DNA from: Acinetobacter sp. LoGeW2-3 | GTDB lineage: Bacteria; Pseudomonadota; Gammaproteobacteria; Pseudomonadales; Moraxellaceae | Reading direction: 5' to 3' | Assembly (NCBI RefSeq): GCF_002688565.1 | Contig: NZ_CP024011.1 | Location: 2,666,001 to 2,730,000 of the forward strand | DNA: 64,000 nt | Shown here: positions 1 to 9,271 of the stretch, piece by piece | How positions within the stretch are numbered: the stretch's first letter is position 1 | Layout: each line of letters starts with the position of its first letter | The notes under the pieces: model-generated | What the model was told of the DNA's origin: nothing | Seen by the model: the letters and a program-made list of their open reading frames with translations, nothing else | Databases searched by the model: none | Program-made: the position numbers and the translations under genes

Positions 1-638
1 AAAAGTTTTATCAGGACATGCCACAAAGTCAGACTATAGAGATTCAGGTCTTGGTGGTGATGGATAGCTGCACCGATGCTACAGCAGAAAAGGTCAACAC
101 TTATAATGTTTTAACTATAAGTTGTGACTATCGTTGTGTAGGAAAAACCCGTGATCTCGGCATTCAGCATTTGATTGAACAAGGCTGTGATTGGATTTGC
201 TGTACCGATGCCGATTCCAGAGTTCATCCGGACTGGTTTAAAAACATGCTGTTACATCAGCCGACACATGTGATTTGTGGGGTGGTTGAAATTGCCCAAT
301 GGGAGCATTTAAGCATAGATACTCGACAAGATTATCTACGTCATTATCAGGATCGAATGGGACATCGGCATATTCATGGCGCCAATCTCTGCTTTCGGGC
401 ATCGAGTTATAAGGTTCTTGGGGGATTTAAGCCTATGCCATGTCATGAGGATGTGGATCTGGTCAAACGCGCAGAAAAAATGGGATTACATATTACCTGG
501 TCGAATCAGTTAAGAGTAATGACTAGCAGTCGACTGATTTCACGAGTTTGTGAAGGATTTTCACAGTTTCTATGGAGCATAGAACGGCAAAATCAGGATA
601 ACAAATCATCTACAAAATACCTGCGAAAAATTATTTGA
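1..638 (+). CDS. Family 2 glycosyltransferase, 3' part (5' end outside window)
   Basis: The reading frame is open from the first bases, so the gene begins upstream; the first ATG (18) is probably internal. The visible part shows a GT-A fold nucleotide-sugar glycosyltransferase: a DSCTD segment near the start, a metal-binding CTDADSR motif at about residue 63 from that ATG, and a late acceptor-side CHEDVDL motif. Transfer of a sugar to a lipid or glycan is the family role; the substrate cannot be read here. No membrane segment is visible in this part. It is followed by about 200 bases without a gene before the MFS transporter. Confidence 0.75.
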   Translation, partial: KFYQDMPQSQTIEIQVLVVMDSCTDATAEKVNTYNVLTISCDYRCVGKTRDLGIQHLIEQGCDWICCTDADSRVHPDWFKNMLLHQPTHVICGVVEIAQWEHLSIDTRQDYLRHYQDRMGHRHIHGANLCFRASSYKVLGGFKPMPCHEDVDLVKRAEKMGLHITWSNQLRVMTSSRLISRVCEGFSQFLWSIERQNQDNKSSTKYLRKII

Positions 639-848
639 AAATTTTTGAAACTATATTTTTTAACGAATCATAGGCTTAACAATTTGGCCGATTTTTTTGA
701 TAAAAACCTATTCCATTTAAAATAAAACTGCTTATAATTCATCCAAATCAAGCCCTGTGTTCTAATACATTTCACGTATAAGTTCATGGGGTTTTTCTAT
801 GGATCAACGGTTAGGGATGCCGCACCGAATTTTATACTGGGTCTTACT

Positions 849-2081
849 ATGTACGCTCCGTTATTACCTGCTTCTCTTCGTGCGCTTCCACGTAGTCATT
901 GGCAACGTATTGCCACTGCATTATGTTTTTTCGCTCTAGGTTTTAGTACTGCTGCCTGGGCACCGTTGATTCCATTGGTGCAACAGCGCCTGAATTTAAG
1001 CCATTCAGATTTTGGTGTGTTATTGCTTGCTGCAGGTGTAGGTTCAATGATCGCGATGCCATTGGCAGGGCGTTTGGCGCATCGTTACGGCTGTCGTTCT
1101 GTCATTGCGGCTGTGCTGGCTGCATTTATTGTGATTCTACCTGCATTAGCCTTTAGCCCGACTAAACTACTATTAGCAGCTGCTTTATTCTGCTTCGGTT
1201 CTAGCGCTGGCGCATTGGGTGTATCAGTTAACCTGCAGGCAATTAAACTGGAAAGCCAGCAACGTAAAAGCATGATGTCATTATTCCACGGCGTATGTAG
1301 CCTAGGCGGTTTGGCAGGTGTTTTAGGTATGACCAGCATGCTGGCATTGGGTTTAGCTATGCCTTTCAGTGTATTGGCAATCAGTCTAAGCATTTTACTG
1401 ATCATGGTACTTGCTGTGCCATTCTGTCTAAGAGCAGATGCTACGACTGAGGCAACAGAAGCTGAAAACTCAACTCAGAAAGCTGTTCACAAACCTCGTC
1501 CAACATTTGCAATTCTTTGCATGGGCTTGATCTGTTTTATCGCTTTCCTGTCGGAAGGTGCAGCAATGGACTGGAGTGGTATTTACCTGAATACTCAATT
1601 TAAAGTTCAAGCATCTCAAGCTGGTCTAGCATATAGTTGCTTTGCAGCGTTGATGGTTGCAGGACGTTTAAGCGGCCACCTGATCATTCGTTTCTTTGGT
1701 GAAAAAAATACTATTCTGTACAGTGCAACTTTGGCAGGCTTAGGTCTTCTAACTGTGGTGATTGCACCAGTTTGGTATGTGGCTTTGATTGGTTATGCGA
1801 TCTTGGGTCTGGGTAGCGCTAACATTGTTCCATTGATGTTTTCACGTGCAGGGCGTCAAACTGAATTACCAAAACATGTTGCTTTATCTTACGTATCTGT
1901 ATTTGCTTACACCGGTTCTTTGCTTGGGCCAGCATTAGTGGGCTTCGGTAGTGAGATGATGGGGTTGAGCCATGTGTTCTTTATTATTGCAGTTGGTCTG
2001 ATCGGCATCACTGTACTCAACCAAATGGCTTCCGCTCCAGCAACTGTGGCAGAAGCAGAAAAAACACAAACACCAGCTTAA
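849..2081 (+). CDS. MFS transporter, YbjJ/fucose-permease-like
   Basis: A major facilitator with about 12 hydrophobic segments. The first cytoplasmic loop has the MFS signature GRLAHRYGCR after TM2, and the TM1 region (FSTAAWAPLIP) resembles E. coli YbjJ. A hydrophilic central loop falls at about residues 195-215. The substrate is unknown. The frame stays open to an ATG at 786, but the 21 extra residues are not typical of the family and neither start has a clear ribosome site; I prefer 849. The stop codon lies in the loop of a terminator shared with convergent otsA. Confidence 0.8.
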   Translation: MYAPLLPASLRALPRSHWQRIATALCFFALGFSTAAWAPLIPLVQQRLNLSHSDFGVLLLAAGVGSMIAMPLAGRLAHRYGCRSVIAAVLAAFIVILPALAFSPTKLLLAAALFCFGSSAGALGVSVNLQAIKLESQQRKSMMSLFHGVCSLGGLAGVLGMTSMLALGLAMPFSVLAISLSILLIMVLAVPFCLRADATTEATEAENSTQKAVHKPRPTFAILCMGLICFIAFLSEGAAMDWSGIYLNTQFKVQASQAGLAYSCFAALMVAGRLSGHLIIRFFGEKNTILYSATLAGLGLLTVVIAPVWYVALIGYAILGLGSANIVPLMFSRAGRQTELPKHVALSYVSVFAYTGSLLGPALVGFGSEMMGLSHVFFIIAVGLIGITVLNQMASAPATVAEAEKTQTPA

Positions 2082-2095
2082 AGCTGGTGTTTTGC
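2068..2095. terminator. Bidirectional intrinsic terminator between MFS gene and otsA
   Basis: Ten-base arms (2068-2077 and 2083-2092) with a 5-base loop, A-rich before and T-rich after, so it can work in both directions between the convergent genes. Confidence 0.8.
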
Positions 2096-2112
2096 ATTTA
2101 GATCAAAGCAAT

Positions 2113-3543
2113 TTAATGCTGTAAATATAGGTCGTGAGATGCTGACTTGCTCAGTGGCTGGTAAATATACTGACTAGTAACATGTTTAAGATCTTTTAAG
2201 AAACAATCTCGCCAATGCACAATGTCATAATTCGTTAAACCTTTATACAGCGCTTGGTAACGTGCAATACGTTCAGACTTCGGCATTTTTACTGCTAGTT
2301 TTAAGGCTTTGATCATGCTGTTGTTGTCATGTGGATCGACTATTAAAGCTTCTCGCATCTGTTCAGCAGCGCCGGCATATTTAGACAGAATCAAAATACC
2401 CGGATTTTCTGGATCCTGAGCAGCAATATATTCTTTTGCCACCAGGTTCATGCCGTCACGTACTGAATTGACCCAGCAGATTTCGGATTTACGGTATAGG
2501 CGCATTAAGGCATGATGACCTAAAGCTTCATAATGACAGTCAAAGACAGGCTGATCCGTATTTGGGAAATCATGATTCAGCTGATCCACACCTTGCTTTA
2601 AATCCCGATATAGATTGGCATAAGTCGGTACTTCCAGTCGGCACGGACAAGCAATCTGGAACTGGCGTATCTTTGACAGCATTTCAGGGCTTTCCTGGAA
2701 ACACTGACGCATTGCGTCCACCTTCTGTAATAAGCCTTTGCTATAGTCAATTCGGTCTACTGAAATGATATGTTTAACATCAGGCGTTGAACTAAAATCA
2801 AATGGCAGTTCTGTTTCAGTCAGTTGTCCAGCACGACGCTGAATAGCGGTTGGATGCACACTGATTGGATAAGCTTTAATTTCCACCTGGCGATGACCAT
2901 TACGCAGCGTATTAGGAGAATGAGCACTCAAGGAAAGGGTCGTCTTCAGAAATTCATAACAGTTTCTCTGATCCTGCTGCGTTTGCATACCCAACAGGTC
3001 ATACTGAGCCAAATGTGCTGCAAGATGCTGACTACAAGCTAAATCATGCCATTTCTCTGTAGTAGGAAATGGAATATGAAGGAAGAAACCGATGCGATTA
3101 CGCATGCCCAATTGACGGCAGTAATGTGCAACACTCAAGAAATGATAATCATGAATCCATATCATGTCACCTGGTTGAATAATTTTCTGTAACTGGCGGG
3201 CAAACTTGAAATTGACATTCTGATAAATCCGGTAATCCTGATCTGAGTAATCAATATATTGATTTTGATCATGCATCAGGGGCCACAGTGCGCCATTGGC
3301 GAAACCACAGTAAAAACCCTGATATTCAGCTTCGGAGAAGCTACAGGTATGATATTCAATCTGCTGATCTTTCAGGACGTCAAAGGAATTTTGCCTATGC
3401 GCCGTCTTTTTGCCATTCCATCCCATCCAGATGCCGCCTATACCATTGAGGGCATCTTCCAGAGCAACCGCAAGACCACCTGCCTGAGTAGCATTGGGGT
3501 TCGGTAGTGTTACACGGTTGGATAATACAATGAGTCGGGACAC
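2113..3543 (-). CDS. otsA: Trehalose-6-phosphate synthase
   Basis: GT20 glucosyltransferase of 476 residues, the usual length. It makes trehalose 6-phosphate from a nucleotide-glucose and glucose 6-phosphate. Visible motifs: N-terminal GGLAVAL (22-28), WIHDYHFL (129-136), DRIDYSKGL (263-271) and RDGMNLVAKEY near 363. The start is GTG at 3543, supported by a strong AGGAG eight bases upstream. This start lies 34 bases inside the end of otsB, so the two are translationally coupled in the order otsB-otsA. Trehalose made by this pair is an osmo- and desiccation protectant in Acinetobacter (established for the genus; inferred here). Confidence 0.95.
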   Translation of the reverse strand: MSRLIVLSNRVTLPNPNATQAGGLAVALEDALNGIGGIWMGWNGKKTAHRQNSFDVLKDQQIEYHTCSFSEAEYQGFYCGFANGALWPLMHDQNQYIDYSDQDYRIYQNVNFKFARQLQKIIQPGDMIWIHDYHFLSVAHYCRQLGMRNRIGFFLHIPFPTTEKWHDLACSQHLAAHLAQYDLLGMQTQQDQRNCYEFLKTTLSLSAHSPNTLRNGHRQVEIKAYPISVHPTAIQRRAGQLTETELPFDFSSTPDVKHIISVDRIDYSKGLLQKVDAMRQCFQESPEMLSKIRQFQIACPCRLEVPTYANLYRDLKQGVDQLNHDFPNTDQPVFDCHYEALGHHALMRLYRKSEICWVNSVRDGMNLVAKEYIAAQDPENPGILILSKYAGAAEQMREALIVDPHDNNSMIKALKLAVKMPKSERIARYQALYKGLTNYDIVHWRDCFLKDLKHVTSQYIYQPLSKSASHDLYLQH

Positions 3544-4361
3544 GTTTTTTCTCCTTTCATTTCTTGTTTTAACGCTTGTAGTGATGTTAAAAATTCATGT
3601 AAGAAAAAACCGACATCTGCCACGTCGTCTAAACGAGCTTTGGCTGCGCTTTCTCCTGGGCCAACTTTGATTGACATACCTCCATAGTCATTAATGATGT
3701 GAAAACCAGCTTCATCTGTTAAATCATCCCCAATGAAAATGGGGTAAAACTGTTCAGCTTCGAGATCTTCTAAAATATGCTGGATTGCCGCACCTTTATT
3801 GCAACCGCGGGGAACCAGTTCATAAACACATTTGCCGCTTTTCAATTCAAAACTTGAAAATTGTTTCAGATAACCGTCAATAATGGCTTTCGCTTGAGCC
3901 TCACATTCAGGATGTTCACGAAAATGCAGTGCAACAGAATAGGTTTTGGTTTCTACACGGATCGGCTGCCATTGATCTTGCTGATCAAGCACGCTGGACT
4001 TGAGTTGTTCGAGTTCTTTGTTATTGATATAGACAAGTTTCTGACGTATACCGTCTTGCTGAAGCAGCTCTATGCCATGCGATCCGACAATATTCCAGCG
4101 ATAAGGCTGAATCAGTTTTTGTGCTTGCTCAATAGAACGGCCAGTGACCAAATATAGGGGTAAAAATTGCTGGATTTGTGCAATATTATTTAGGGTAGAA
4201 GAAGGGATAAAACTCTGTTCAGGATCTGGATGAAATTCTGAAAGTGTGCCGTCAATATCTAAAAATAAAATACAGGGTAAGGAATTATACTTGGTCCTCC
4301 GATCCAGCTTTTTCGCTATCTCGGTATAAATATTATCTAGAACAGTATTTGTAGTTTTCAT
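3510..4361 (-). CDS. otsB: Trehalose-6-phosphate phosphatase
   Basis: HAD-superfamily phosphatase that dephosphorylates trehalose 6-phosphate. The nucleophile motif LFLDIDGT is near residues 32-39, the lysine/threonine region (TGRS) near 80, and the Mg-binding GDDLTDEAGF motif in the C-terminal third. About 283 residues from the ATG at 4361; the frame extends to an ATG at 4397, but those 12 residues look non-homologous and neither start has a good ribosome site. First gene of the otsBA operon; its 3' end carries the otsA start and Shine-Dalgarno. Confidence 0.93.
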   Translation of the reverse strand: MKTTNTVLDNIYTEIAKKLDRRTKYNSLPCILFLDIDGTLSEFHPDPEQSFIPSSTLNNIAQIQQFLPLYLVTGRSIEQAQKLIQPYRWNIVGSHGIELLQQDGIRQKLVYINNKELEQLKSSVLDQQDQWQPIRVETKTYSVALHFREHPECEAQAKAIIDGYLKQFSSFELKSGKCVYELVPRGCNKGAAIQHILEDLEAEQFYPIFIGDDLTDEAGFHIINDYGGMSIKVGPGESAAKARLDDVADVGFFLHEFLTSLQALKQEMKGEKTCPDSLYYPTV

Positions 4362-4397
4362 TGTTAGGGTGTAATAAATTACAGTCTCTTGATGCAT

Positions 4398-4774
4398 TGA
4401 TTATTTTTATAACATGCATACATATGCGATCCGCTTATTCCCATAATGAATAATACATTTCACCTATCTACTGTAACGTTGCAATATCTTGTAAAAATCT
4501 CTTGAAAATCACATTTATATAAAATCCTCTCTCAGACTTAATTTTTAATAATTGATCAAGATATGAATAAGCAGGGTTTTGTATAAGAATCTTTATAATA
4601 GACAAGGAGCGTTGTCAGTTTTTAATCGCAGTGTTAAGAAGTGATGCTAAAGGGATAAATAAAGCAAAGGAGATCACCTCTTTAAAATTAGAATGAATAA
4701 AAATGAAGAATATAAGAAAAACGCATAGCTCATTGATCGAGGAATGCATCATTAAAATAATCAGGATATAAATA
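4398..4774. other. AT-rich divergent intergenic region
   Basis: About 380 bases between otsB and the CocE-type hydrolase gene. It must hold promoters for both directions. I see only short possible coding frames (for example 22 codons from 4704) and no repeat, terminator or recognised binding site. Confidence 0.5.
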
Positions 4775-6787
4775 ATGAATCTTCTGAATAAACTTTATGC
4801 TGCTATAGCAGCAACGGTCACTGTGGTCGCAGTGACCGTGGGGGTGGTCAATAAAATCACCACACCCACCCAACAGGTCAGTGCGGATTTGAAATATCTG
4901 GAACTGCAGTCTTTTACCGACACTACAGCCACTACTCAACCGACTATTACATTAAAAAATACCAAATTAGGCACACGCCAGTTTGAGAGCCAGATTCAAC
5001 GACAATTACTTACCAATGCAGATGCTAAATGGAGTAATTACACACGTAAGTATGATTATCCCAATATGGTGACCTTACCGGTACAGTGGATCAAGATGCG
5101 TGATGGCACCAAAATCGCAATTCGTGTCACGCTACCTGCGGATGAACATAAACAACCTGTTTATAGTAAGCGCCATCCCGTAATTTTAATTCAAACTGCA
5201 TATAATACAGGCCTGGCAGGCCAGATTGCGGATATGGCAGGAGGGCCGAATCCTGAGTTTGTACGCCGTGGTTATGCCACAGTGGTTGCCGATGTGCGTG
5301 GTACCGGTTCTTCAGAAGGGGTATGGCAGGCATTTGACAGTACTGAACAGCAGGACAGTTATGAAATTATTGACTGGGCCAGCAAACAGTCCTGGTCAGA
5401 TGGCAATATTGGTCTCTATGGTGTTTCATATCTAGGCATCACCAGTCTGCTTGGTGCATCTACCCAGCATCCAGCAGTAAAAGCAGCCTTCCCAATGGTG
5501 CCAATTGGTGATGGTTACCGTGATATTTTATTCAATGGCGGACAGCTCAATACCAACTTTATCCCATTGTGGATGAGTCTGGTCGGCCTACTCGGCGCAT
5601 TACCAGTGGATGCGATTCAAAACGATCCGGTGAATGGTATTACTTTGGGGCTGGATAAAATCCAGAACTTGCTGTTTGAATTTCAGTTGCCATTAACTTT
5701 CCAGGCATTACAAGGTACGGACACTTCATTTGACAGCGATTTCTGGTTACAGCGTTCACCTTTAGAATATGCACCAAAAATCAAAGTGCCCACCTTTGTC
5801 GTGGGTGGTACCCGAGACCTGTTCCAGCGCAGTGAACCTCTATGGCTGGAAGCTTTAAAAGACCAGACAACGGCGAAAATCCTAATCGGGCCTTGGAACC
5901 ATATTCAGGCTGCTTTAGGTTCTTCTGAACCAAGTCATGGTGTACCTGCAATGAATAATATTGCCTTGCAATGGTTTGACCAGTATGTCAAAGGTGAAAA
6001 GAATGGGGCTGAGCAACTGCCAAATGTAACGCAATGGGTATATGGTCATGAAAAGTTTGTCATTTCAACAGACTGGCCACATACCGCCATTCAGCCGGAT
6101 CGTTTGTACTTGAATACCCTAGGTAAATTGGTTGCAAACAAGTCAAGCTCCAGTATCGGTGAAAACTTCCTTTTAGAAGCACCCACTTTCGGGATTTGTT
6201 CGAATACAGTTGAGACAGTGACCATCGGTGTTGCTGCAATATTACCATTCCCATGCCTGCAAAATAATAATATGTCCAATATTCCTGCAGCTGTATTCAA
6301 TACTGAAACCTTGCAGAGTGATTATTATTTAAATGGACCCATTCAGGCTGATCTTTGGGTTTCTTCGAGTTCAGCAGATATGGGCCTAGTGGTTCGTGTA
6401 GCAGCTGTCGATCCGAAGACAGGCAATGCAAAAGCCCTGAGTACTGGCATTCTGACTGCTTCTTTACGTAAGGTGGATGAAACGCGTTCTCGGTATATCA
6501 ACGGCGTCATGATGCAGCCGTGGCATAGCTTCAAGAAAACAGATGTTCAACCCCTTGAGAAGAACAAACCAGTGCTGATGAATATTGAAATTGCCCCGGT
6601 TGCTGCATTAATTCCAAAAGGTCACCAGCTGCAGATTTCTGTGGTGGCGAGTGATATCTGGAAAGGCGTTGCACCATTACCGACCTTGGCTGCAAGTTTA
6701 AATGGTTCAATTTCGATTTATTCGAACTCCAAGTATCCATCCAGCGTGGTATTGCCAAAAGTGCCAACACAATATCTGAATCCTTAA
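4775..6787 (+). CDS. CocE/NonD (peptidase S15-like) alpha/beta hydrolase, exported or anchored
   Basis: 670 residues. An N-terminal hydrophobic segment (about 8-27) suggests a signal anchor or uncleaved signal peptide. The S15 alpha/beta-hydrolase domain follows, with nucleophile Ser218 in GVSYLG, a candidate Asp in GGTRDLF (about 345) and His in GPWNHI (about 370). The C-terminal third is the jelly-roll PepX_C domain. Family members hydrolyse acyl esters or amides (cocaine esterase, glutaryl-7-ACA acylase, X-Pro peptidases); the substrate here is unknown. Start ATG 4775 has CAGGA upstream. Monocistronic, closed by the terminator at 6803. Confidence 0.85.
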   Translation: MNLLNKLYAAIAATVTVVAVTVGVVNKITTPTQQVSADLKYLELQSFTDTTATTQPTITLKNTKLGTRQFESQIQRQLLTNADAKWSNYTRKYDYPNMVTLPVQWIKMRDGTKIAIRVTLPADEHKQPVYSKRHPVILIQTAYNTGLAGQIADMAGGPNPEFVRRGYATVVADVRGTGSSEGVWQAFDSTEQQDSYEIIDWASKQSWSDGNIGLYGVSYLGITSLLGASTQHPAVKAAFPMVPIGDGYRDILFNGGQLNTNFIPLWMSLVGLLGALPVDAIQNDPVNGITLGLDKIQNLLFEFQLPLTFQALQGTDTSFDSDFWLQRSPLEYAPKIKVPTFVVGGTRDLFQRSEPLWLEALKDQTTAKILIGPWNHIQAALGSSEPSHGVPAMNNIALQWFDQYVKGEKNGAEQLPNVTQWVYGHEKFVISTDWPHTAIQPDRLYLNTLGKLVANKSSSSIGENFLLEAPTFGICSNTVETVTIGVAAILPFPCLQNNNMSNIPAAVFNTETLQSDYYLNGPIQADLWVSSSSADMGLVVRVAAVDPKTGNAKALSTGILTASLRKVDETRSRYINGVMMQPWHSFKKTDVQPLEKNKPVLMNIEIAPVAALIPKGHQLQISVVASDIWKGVAPLPTLAASLNGSISIYSNSKYPSSVVLPKVPTQYLNP

Positions 6788-6802
6788 CTTCTTGAAAGAT
6801 AA

Positions 6803-6833
6803 AAAGCCCCAGCGTCAGTTCTGGGGCTTTGTT
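6803..6833. terminator. Bidirectional terminator
   Basis: Ten-base GC-rich arms (6803-6812, 6821-6830), 8-base loop, A and T tracts on the outside. It sits between the convergent hydrolase and Rieske genes. Confidence 0.85.
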
Positions 6834-6850
6834 TTGGAAATAAGTTTAAA

Positions 6851-7903
6851 TCAAGCTGCAAATAACGGACTAAAACCATGCTTACGCAATAATTTCCTGT
6901 ACATGCTGGAACTACGGTCGGCGGGGAAATGTGCTTCCAACGATAAGTCGAGAGGCAAATACTCTGGCTTTTGATTTTCGACAATCATACGGTCTTCTTC
7001 AAAGATTTTTAAGTTAAAGTCATACGCATCTTCAACCGGTAGATCTTTGTCATAATTCCGACAGATAGGAGCAAACAGGCGAGTGGTACTTGCAGTCATC
7101 GGTGAAGCCGCATTCATAATCACCTGTTTGGCATCTTCTGGGAAATGAATGGTGAGTGTTGCCGTAAATGGCACACTGATTTCAAAATGTCGTAGCCATT
7201 TAAAATTTTCTGCACCCCGTTGATCTAGCCCAATCGGGTAACGTCCAACAGTACTGACATAATCTGCTGCAAAACCGTAATCCGTTTCATAGGTTTTATA
7301 ATCAGGTACTTCAGCATTATCTGGATCACCAAAAGTATCTGGATGGACCCAGGCAAAATGTGCGACATCAATAAAACCTTCCAGCTGACGACCCGCAAAG
7401 CATTTAATGTCCACGATTGGGCAGACCAGTTGCTGATAATCAGGATCTTCCCAATAAGGCATATACGGAATATTCGGTTCCGCATTTTTATCCGCCAGTA
7501 GAGAACACCAGATCAAGCCATATTTTTCTACTGAGGCATAGGTTTTTAGATGGAATCGATCAGAGATCTTGTGGTCAGGATGGGCGGGAATACGGTTGCA
7601 TTTTCCTTCGGCACCGAAGCGCAAACCATGATAAGGACAGACCACACCTTGGCCGTCATTTTTGCCCAGACTCAGCGCCACCCCACGATGCGGACAGGCA
7701 TCTTTGGCAACAATCACTTCATCGCCCATTTTATAAATCACTAAGGGCATATCCAAAAGCATAGTGCCCATCGGCTGCTCTGTGACTTCACGTGCCAGTG
7801 CGACTGGATACCAGTATTTTGCCAGCAAGTGCCAGTCATGTTCAGAAAATGTCATATGAACTGGCAAGTCTGGGTTATGGGTGAGGATCGTTTTGCTATT
7901 CAT
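6851..7903 (-). CDS. Rieske non-heme iron oxygenase, phthalate/VanA/NdmA-type (copy 1)
   Basis: About 350 residues. The Rieske 2Fe-2S site is C71-x-H73-x16-C90-x2-H93; the mononuclear iron ligands are H183 and H188 in FIDVAHFAWVH, with D305 as the likely third ligand (numbering from the upstream ATG at 7906). Size and C-terminal layout match the monooxygenase branch that includes vanillate O-demethylase, TsaM and the methylxanthine N-demethylases NdmA/B. ATG 7903 has GAGG at good spacing. No ferredoxin or reductase gene is nearby, so electrons must come from elsewhere. The 168-base gap to the LysR gene upstream allows co-transcription. Substrate inferred only from context (purine cluster). 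Confidence 0.85.
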   Translation of the reverse strand: MNSKTILTHNPDLPVHMTFSEHDWHLLAKYWYPVALAREVTEQPMGTMLLDMPLVIYKMGDEVIVAKDACPHRGVALSLGKNDGQGVVCPYHGLRFGAEGKCNRIPAHPDHKISDRFHLKTYASVEKYGLIWCSLLADKNAEPNIPYMPYWEDPDYQQLVCPIVDIKCFAGRQLEGFIDVAHFAWVHPDTFGDPDNAEVPDYKTYETDYGFAADYVSTVGRYPIGLDQRGAENFKWLRHFEISVPFTATLTIHFPEDAKQVIMNAASPMTASTTRLFAPICRNYDKDLPVEDAYDFNLKIFEEDRMIVENQKPEYLPLDLSLEAHFPADRSSSMYRKLLRKHGFSPLFAA

Positions 7904-8070
7904 CATGGCCTCAAATTAGTCTGCTTTTAATGACTATAGAACAAGGACCCATTCACTGAAATTAGAGAAATCTGGACAATGTATTAAGAAAATTAGAACA
8001 GCTAAACGGCATGCCCAGTCACAAGCGTGTTTTCGCTTAAACCTGAGATTTAGGTGATCTAAGCCATCAT

Positions 8071-9015
8071 TTATCCCGCCAATTCCTGATAGAGTTGATT
8101 TTTAAGTTGTTCCATCTGCTCAATAATGTGTTTAATCATGAGTTGTGATGCACGGGAAATCTGGCGTTTCGGTGCCACGCAAAGTGCGATAGTCAAAGGA
8201 CGTACACCTTTTTCGGTAATGGGTTTGAAAATCAGTTCATCACGCTGTAGCTCGGGATAGACATCCAGATAACTTAAGATGCCAATCCCAGTATTGGCCT
8301 TAATCATACTGTTCATCAAACGAATATCATTCGATTCTGTTTTTCGTGCAGGTATAAATTTGTGGTGTTTATAAATTGCCTGTACATAGTCATGCACAAT
8401 CAGCGGTTCTGAGGGAATAAAGTGGTTGTCATTGAGCGTATCCGAAAAATAAATCTTTTCAGCATATGCCAGTGGATGTTGTTTGGACATCACAAAACCC
8501 AATGGCAATTCAAGGAAATGTAATACCTCAAGCTGATGATGGGCTTTTGGATTCATAATGAGTCCAAAATCCAGTTCGGCATCCATGATTTTTCGGGCAA
8601 CCACTTCACTGTCAGCCACCCGAATATTGAAATTGATCCAGGGATACTGTTCATACATATGCTGCAGCGACTGCATGACAAAACCCTCACTCAAAGCAGC
8701 AATCAGCCCGAATTCGATACTGCCACGCTTTAGCCCCTGAATTTCATCAAAGCGGATACAGGTCTGCTGGAATTCCTTTTGCCATTTCAGAATATCAGCA
8801 TACAGCATCTCACCCGCCAAAGTCAGTTTCAGCCCATTCGGCAAGCGCTCGAACAGATCAATGCCCAGTTCTTCTTCAGCCAGGGCAATTTGACGATGTA
8901 CTGCGGATACCGAGATAAACAGCTGATCCGCGGCCTTACGCAAACTGCCGCTTTTCGCTACCGCAATAAAGTATTCGGAAAAACGTGAGAAAGGAGTATT
9001 CAACAATTTGCTCAA
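8071..9015 (-). CDS. LysR-family regulator of the Rieske/purine cluster
   Basis: 314 residues. The winged-helix DNA-binding domain is at about 8-68 (FSEYFIAVAKSGSLRKAADQL, cut here at helix ends) and a LysR substrate-binding domain follows. It lies between the two oxygenase genes and is divergent from the second, the usual place for a pathway-specific activator. The intergenic region on the divergent side contains an inverted repeat (9118-9132) that could be its site. Ligand unknown; a purine-like inducer is an inference. Confidence 0.85.
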   Translation of the reverse strand: MSKLLNTPFSRFSEYFIAVAKSGSLRKAADQLFISVSAVHRQIALAEEELGIDLFERLPNGLKLTLAGEMLYADILKWQKEFQQTCIRFDEIQGLKRGSIEFGLIAALSEGFVMQSLQHMYEQYPWINFNIRVADSEVVARKIMDAELDFGLIMNPKAHHQLEVLHFLELPLGFVMSKQHPLAYAEKIYFSDTLNDNHFIPSEPLIVHDYVQAIYKHHKFIPARKTESNDIRLMNSMIKANTGIGILSYLDVYPELQRDELIFKPITEKGVRPLTIALCVAPKRQISRASQLMIKHIIEQMEQLKNQLYQELAG

Positions 9016-9117
9016 GCCAGATCTACCTGTATTTAAAATTCACTCAATCGCTTTATGCGAGTTTTATGCCAAAGCAGTAAGATGAAGCTCAATAAAATCA
9101 GGTGTTTCAGCCATACG

Positions 9118-9155
9118 TTCTAATTTTTAGAATGATTTATACCAAACATTCTAAT
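9118..9155. promoter_or_regulatory. Candidate LysR operator
   Basis: TTCTAATTTTTAGAA (9118-9132) is an inverted repeat with 6-base arms, followed 15 bases on by ATTCTAAT (9148-9155), a further half-site. It lies between the LysR gene and divergent Rieske copy 2, where such regulators bind. No footprint evidence. Confidence 0.4.
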
Positions 9156-9271
9156 AGACGAAATATCAAAAAAACCAGTAATTTCAATCCTAAATAAGTG
9201 GGACGTTAACTCAACTCGGTCACGTTCCAAGGCATTAAAACGATTCAGAATTTTGCAGAAAAAGGTTTGAT

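Noticed and set aside
7417..7764. 115-residue plus-strand frame inside Rieske copy 1
   Set aside because: It runs opposite to a gene with all catalytic motifs; its cysteine- and histidine-rich look is the shadow of the Rieske region.
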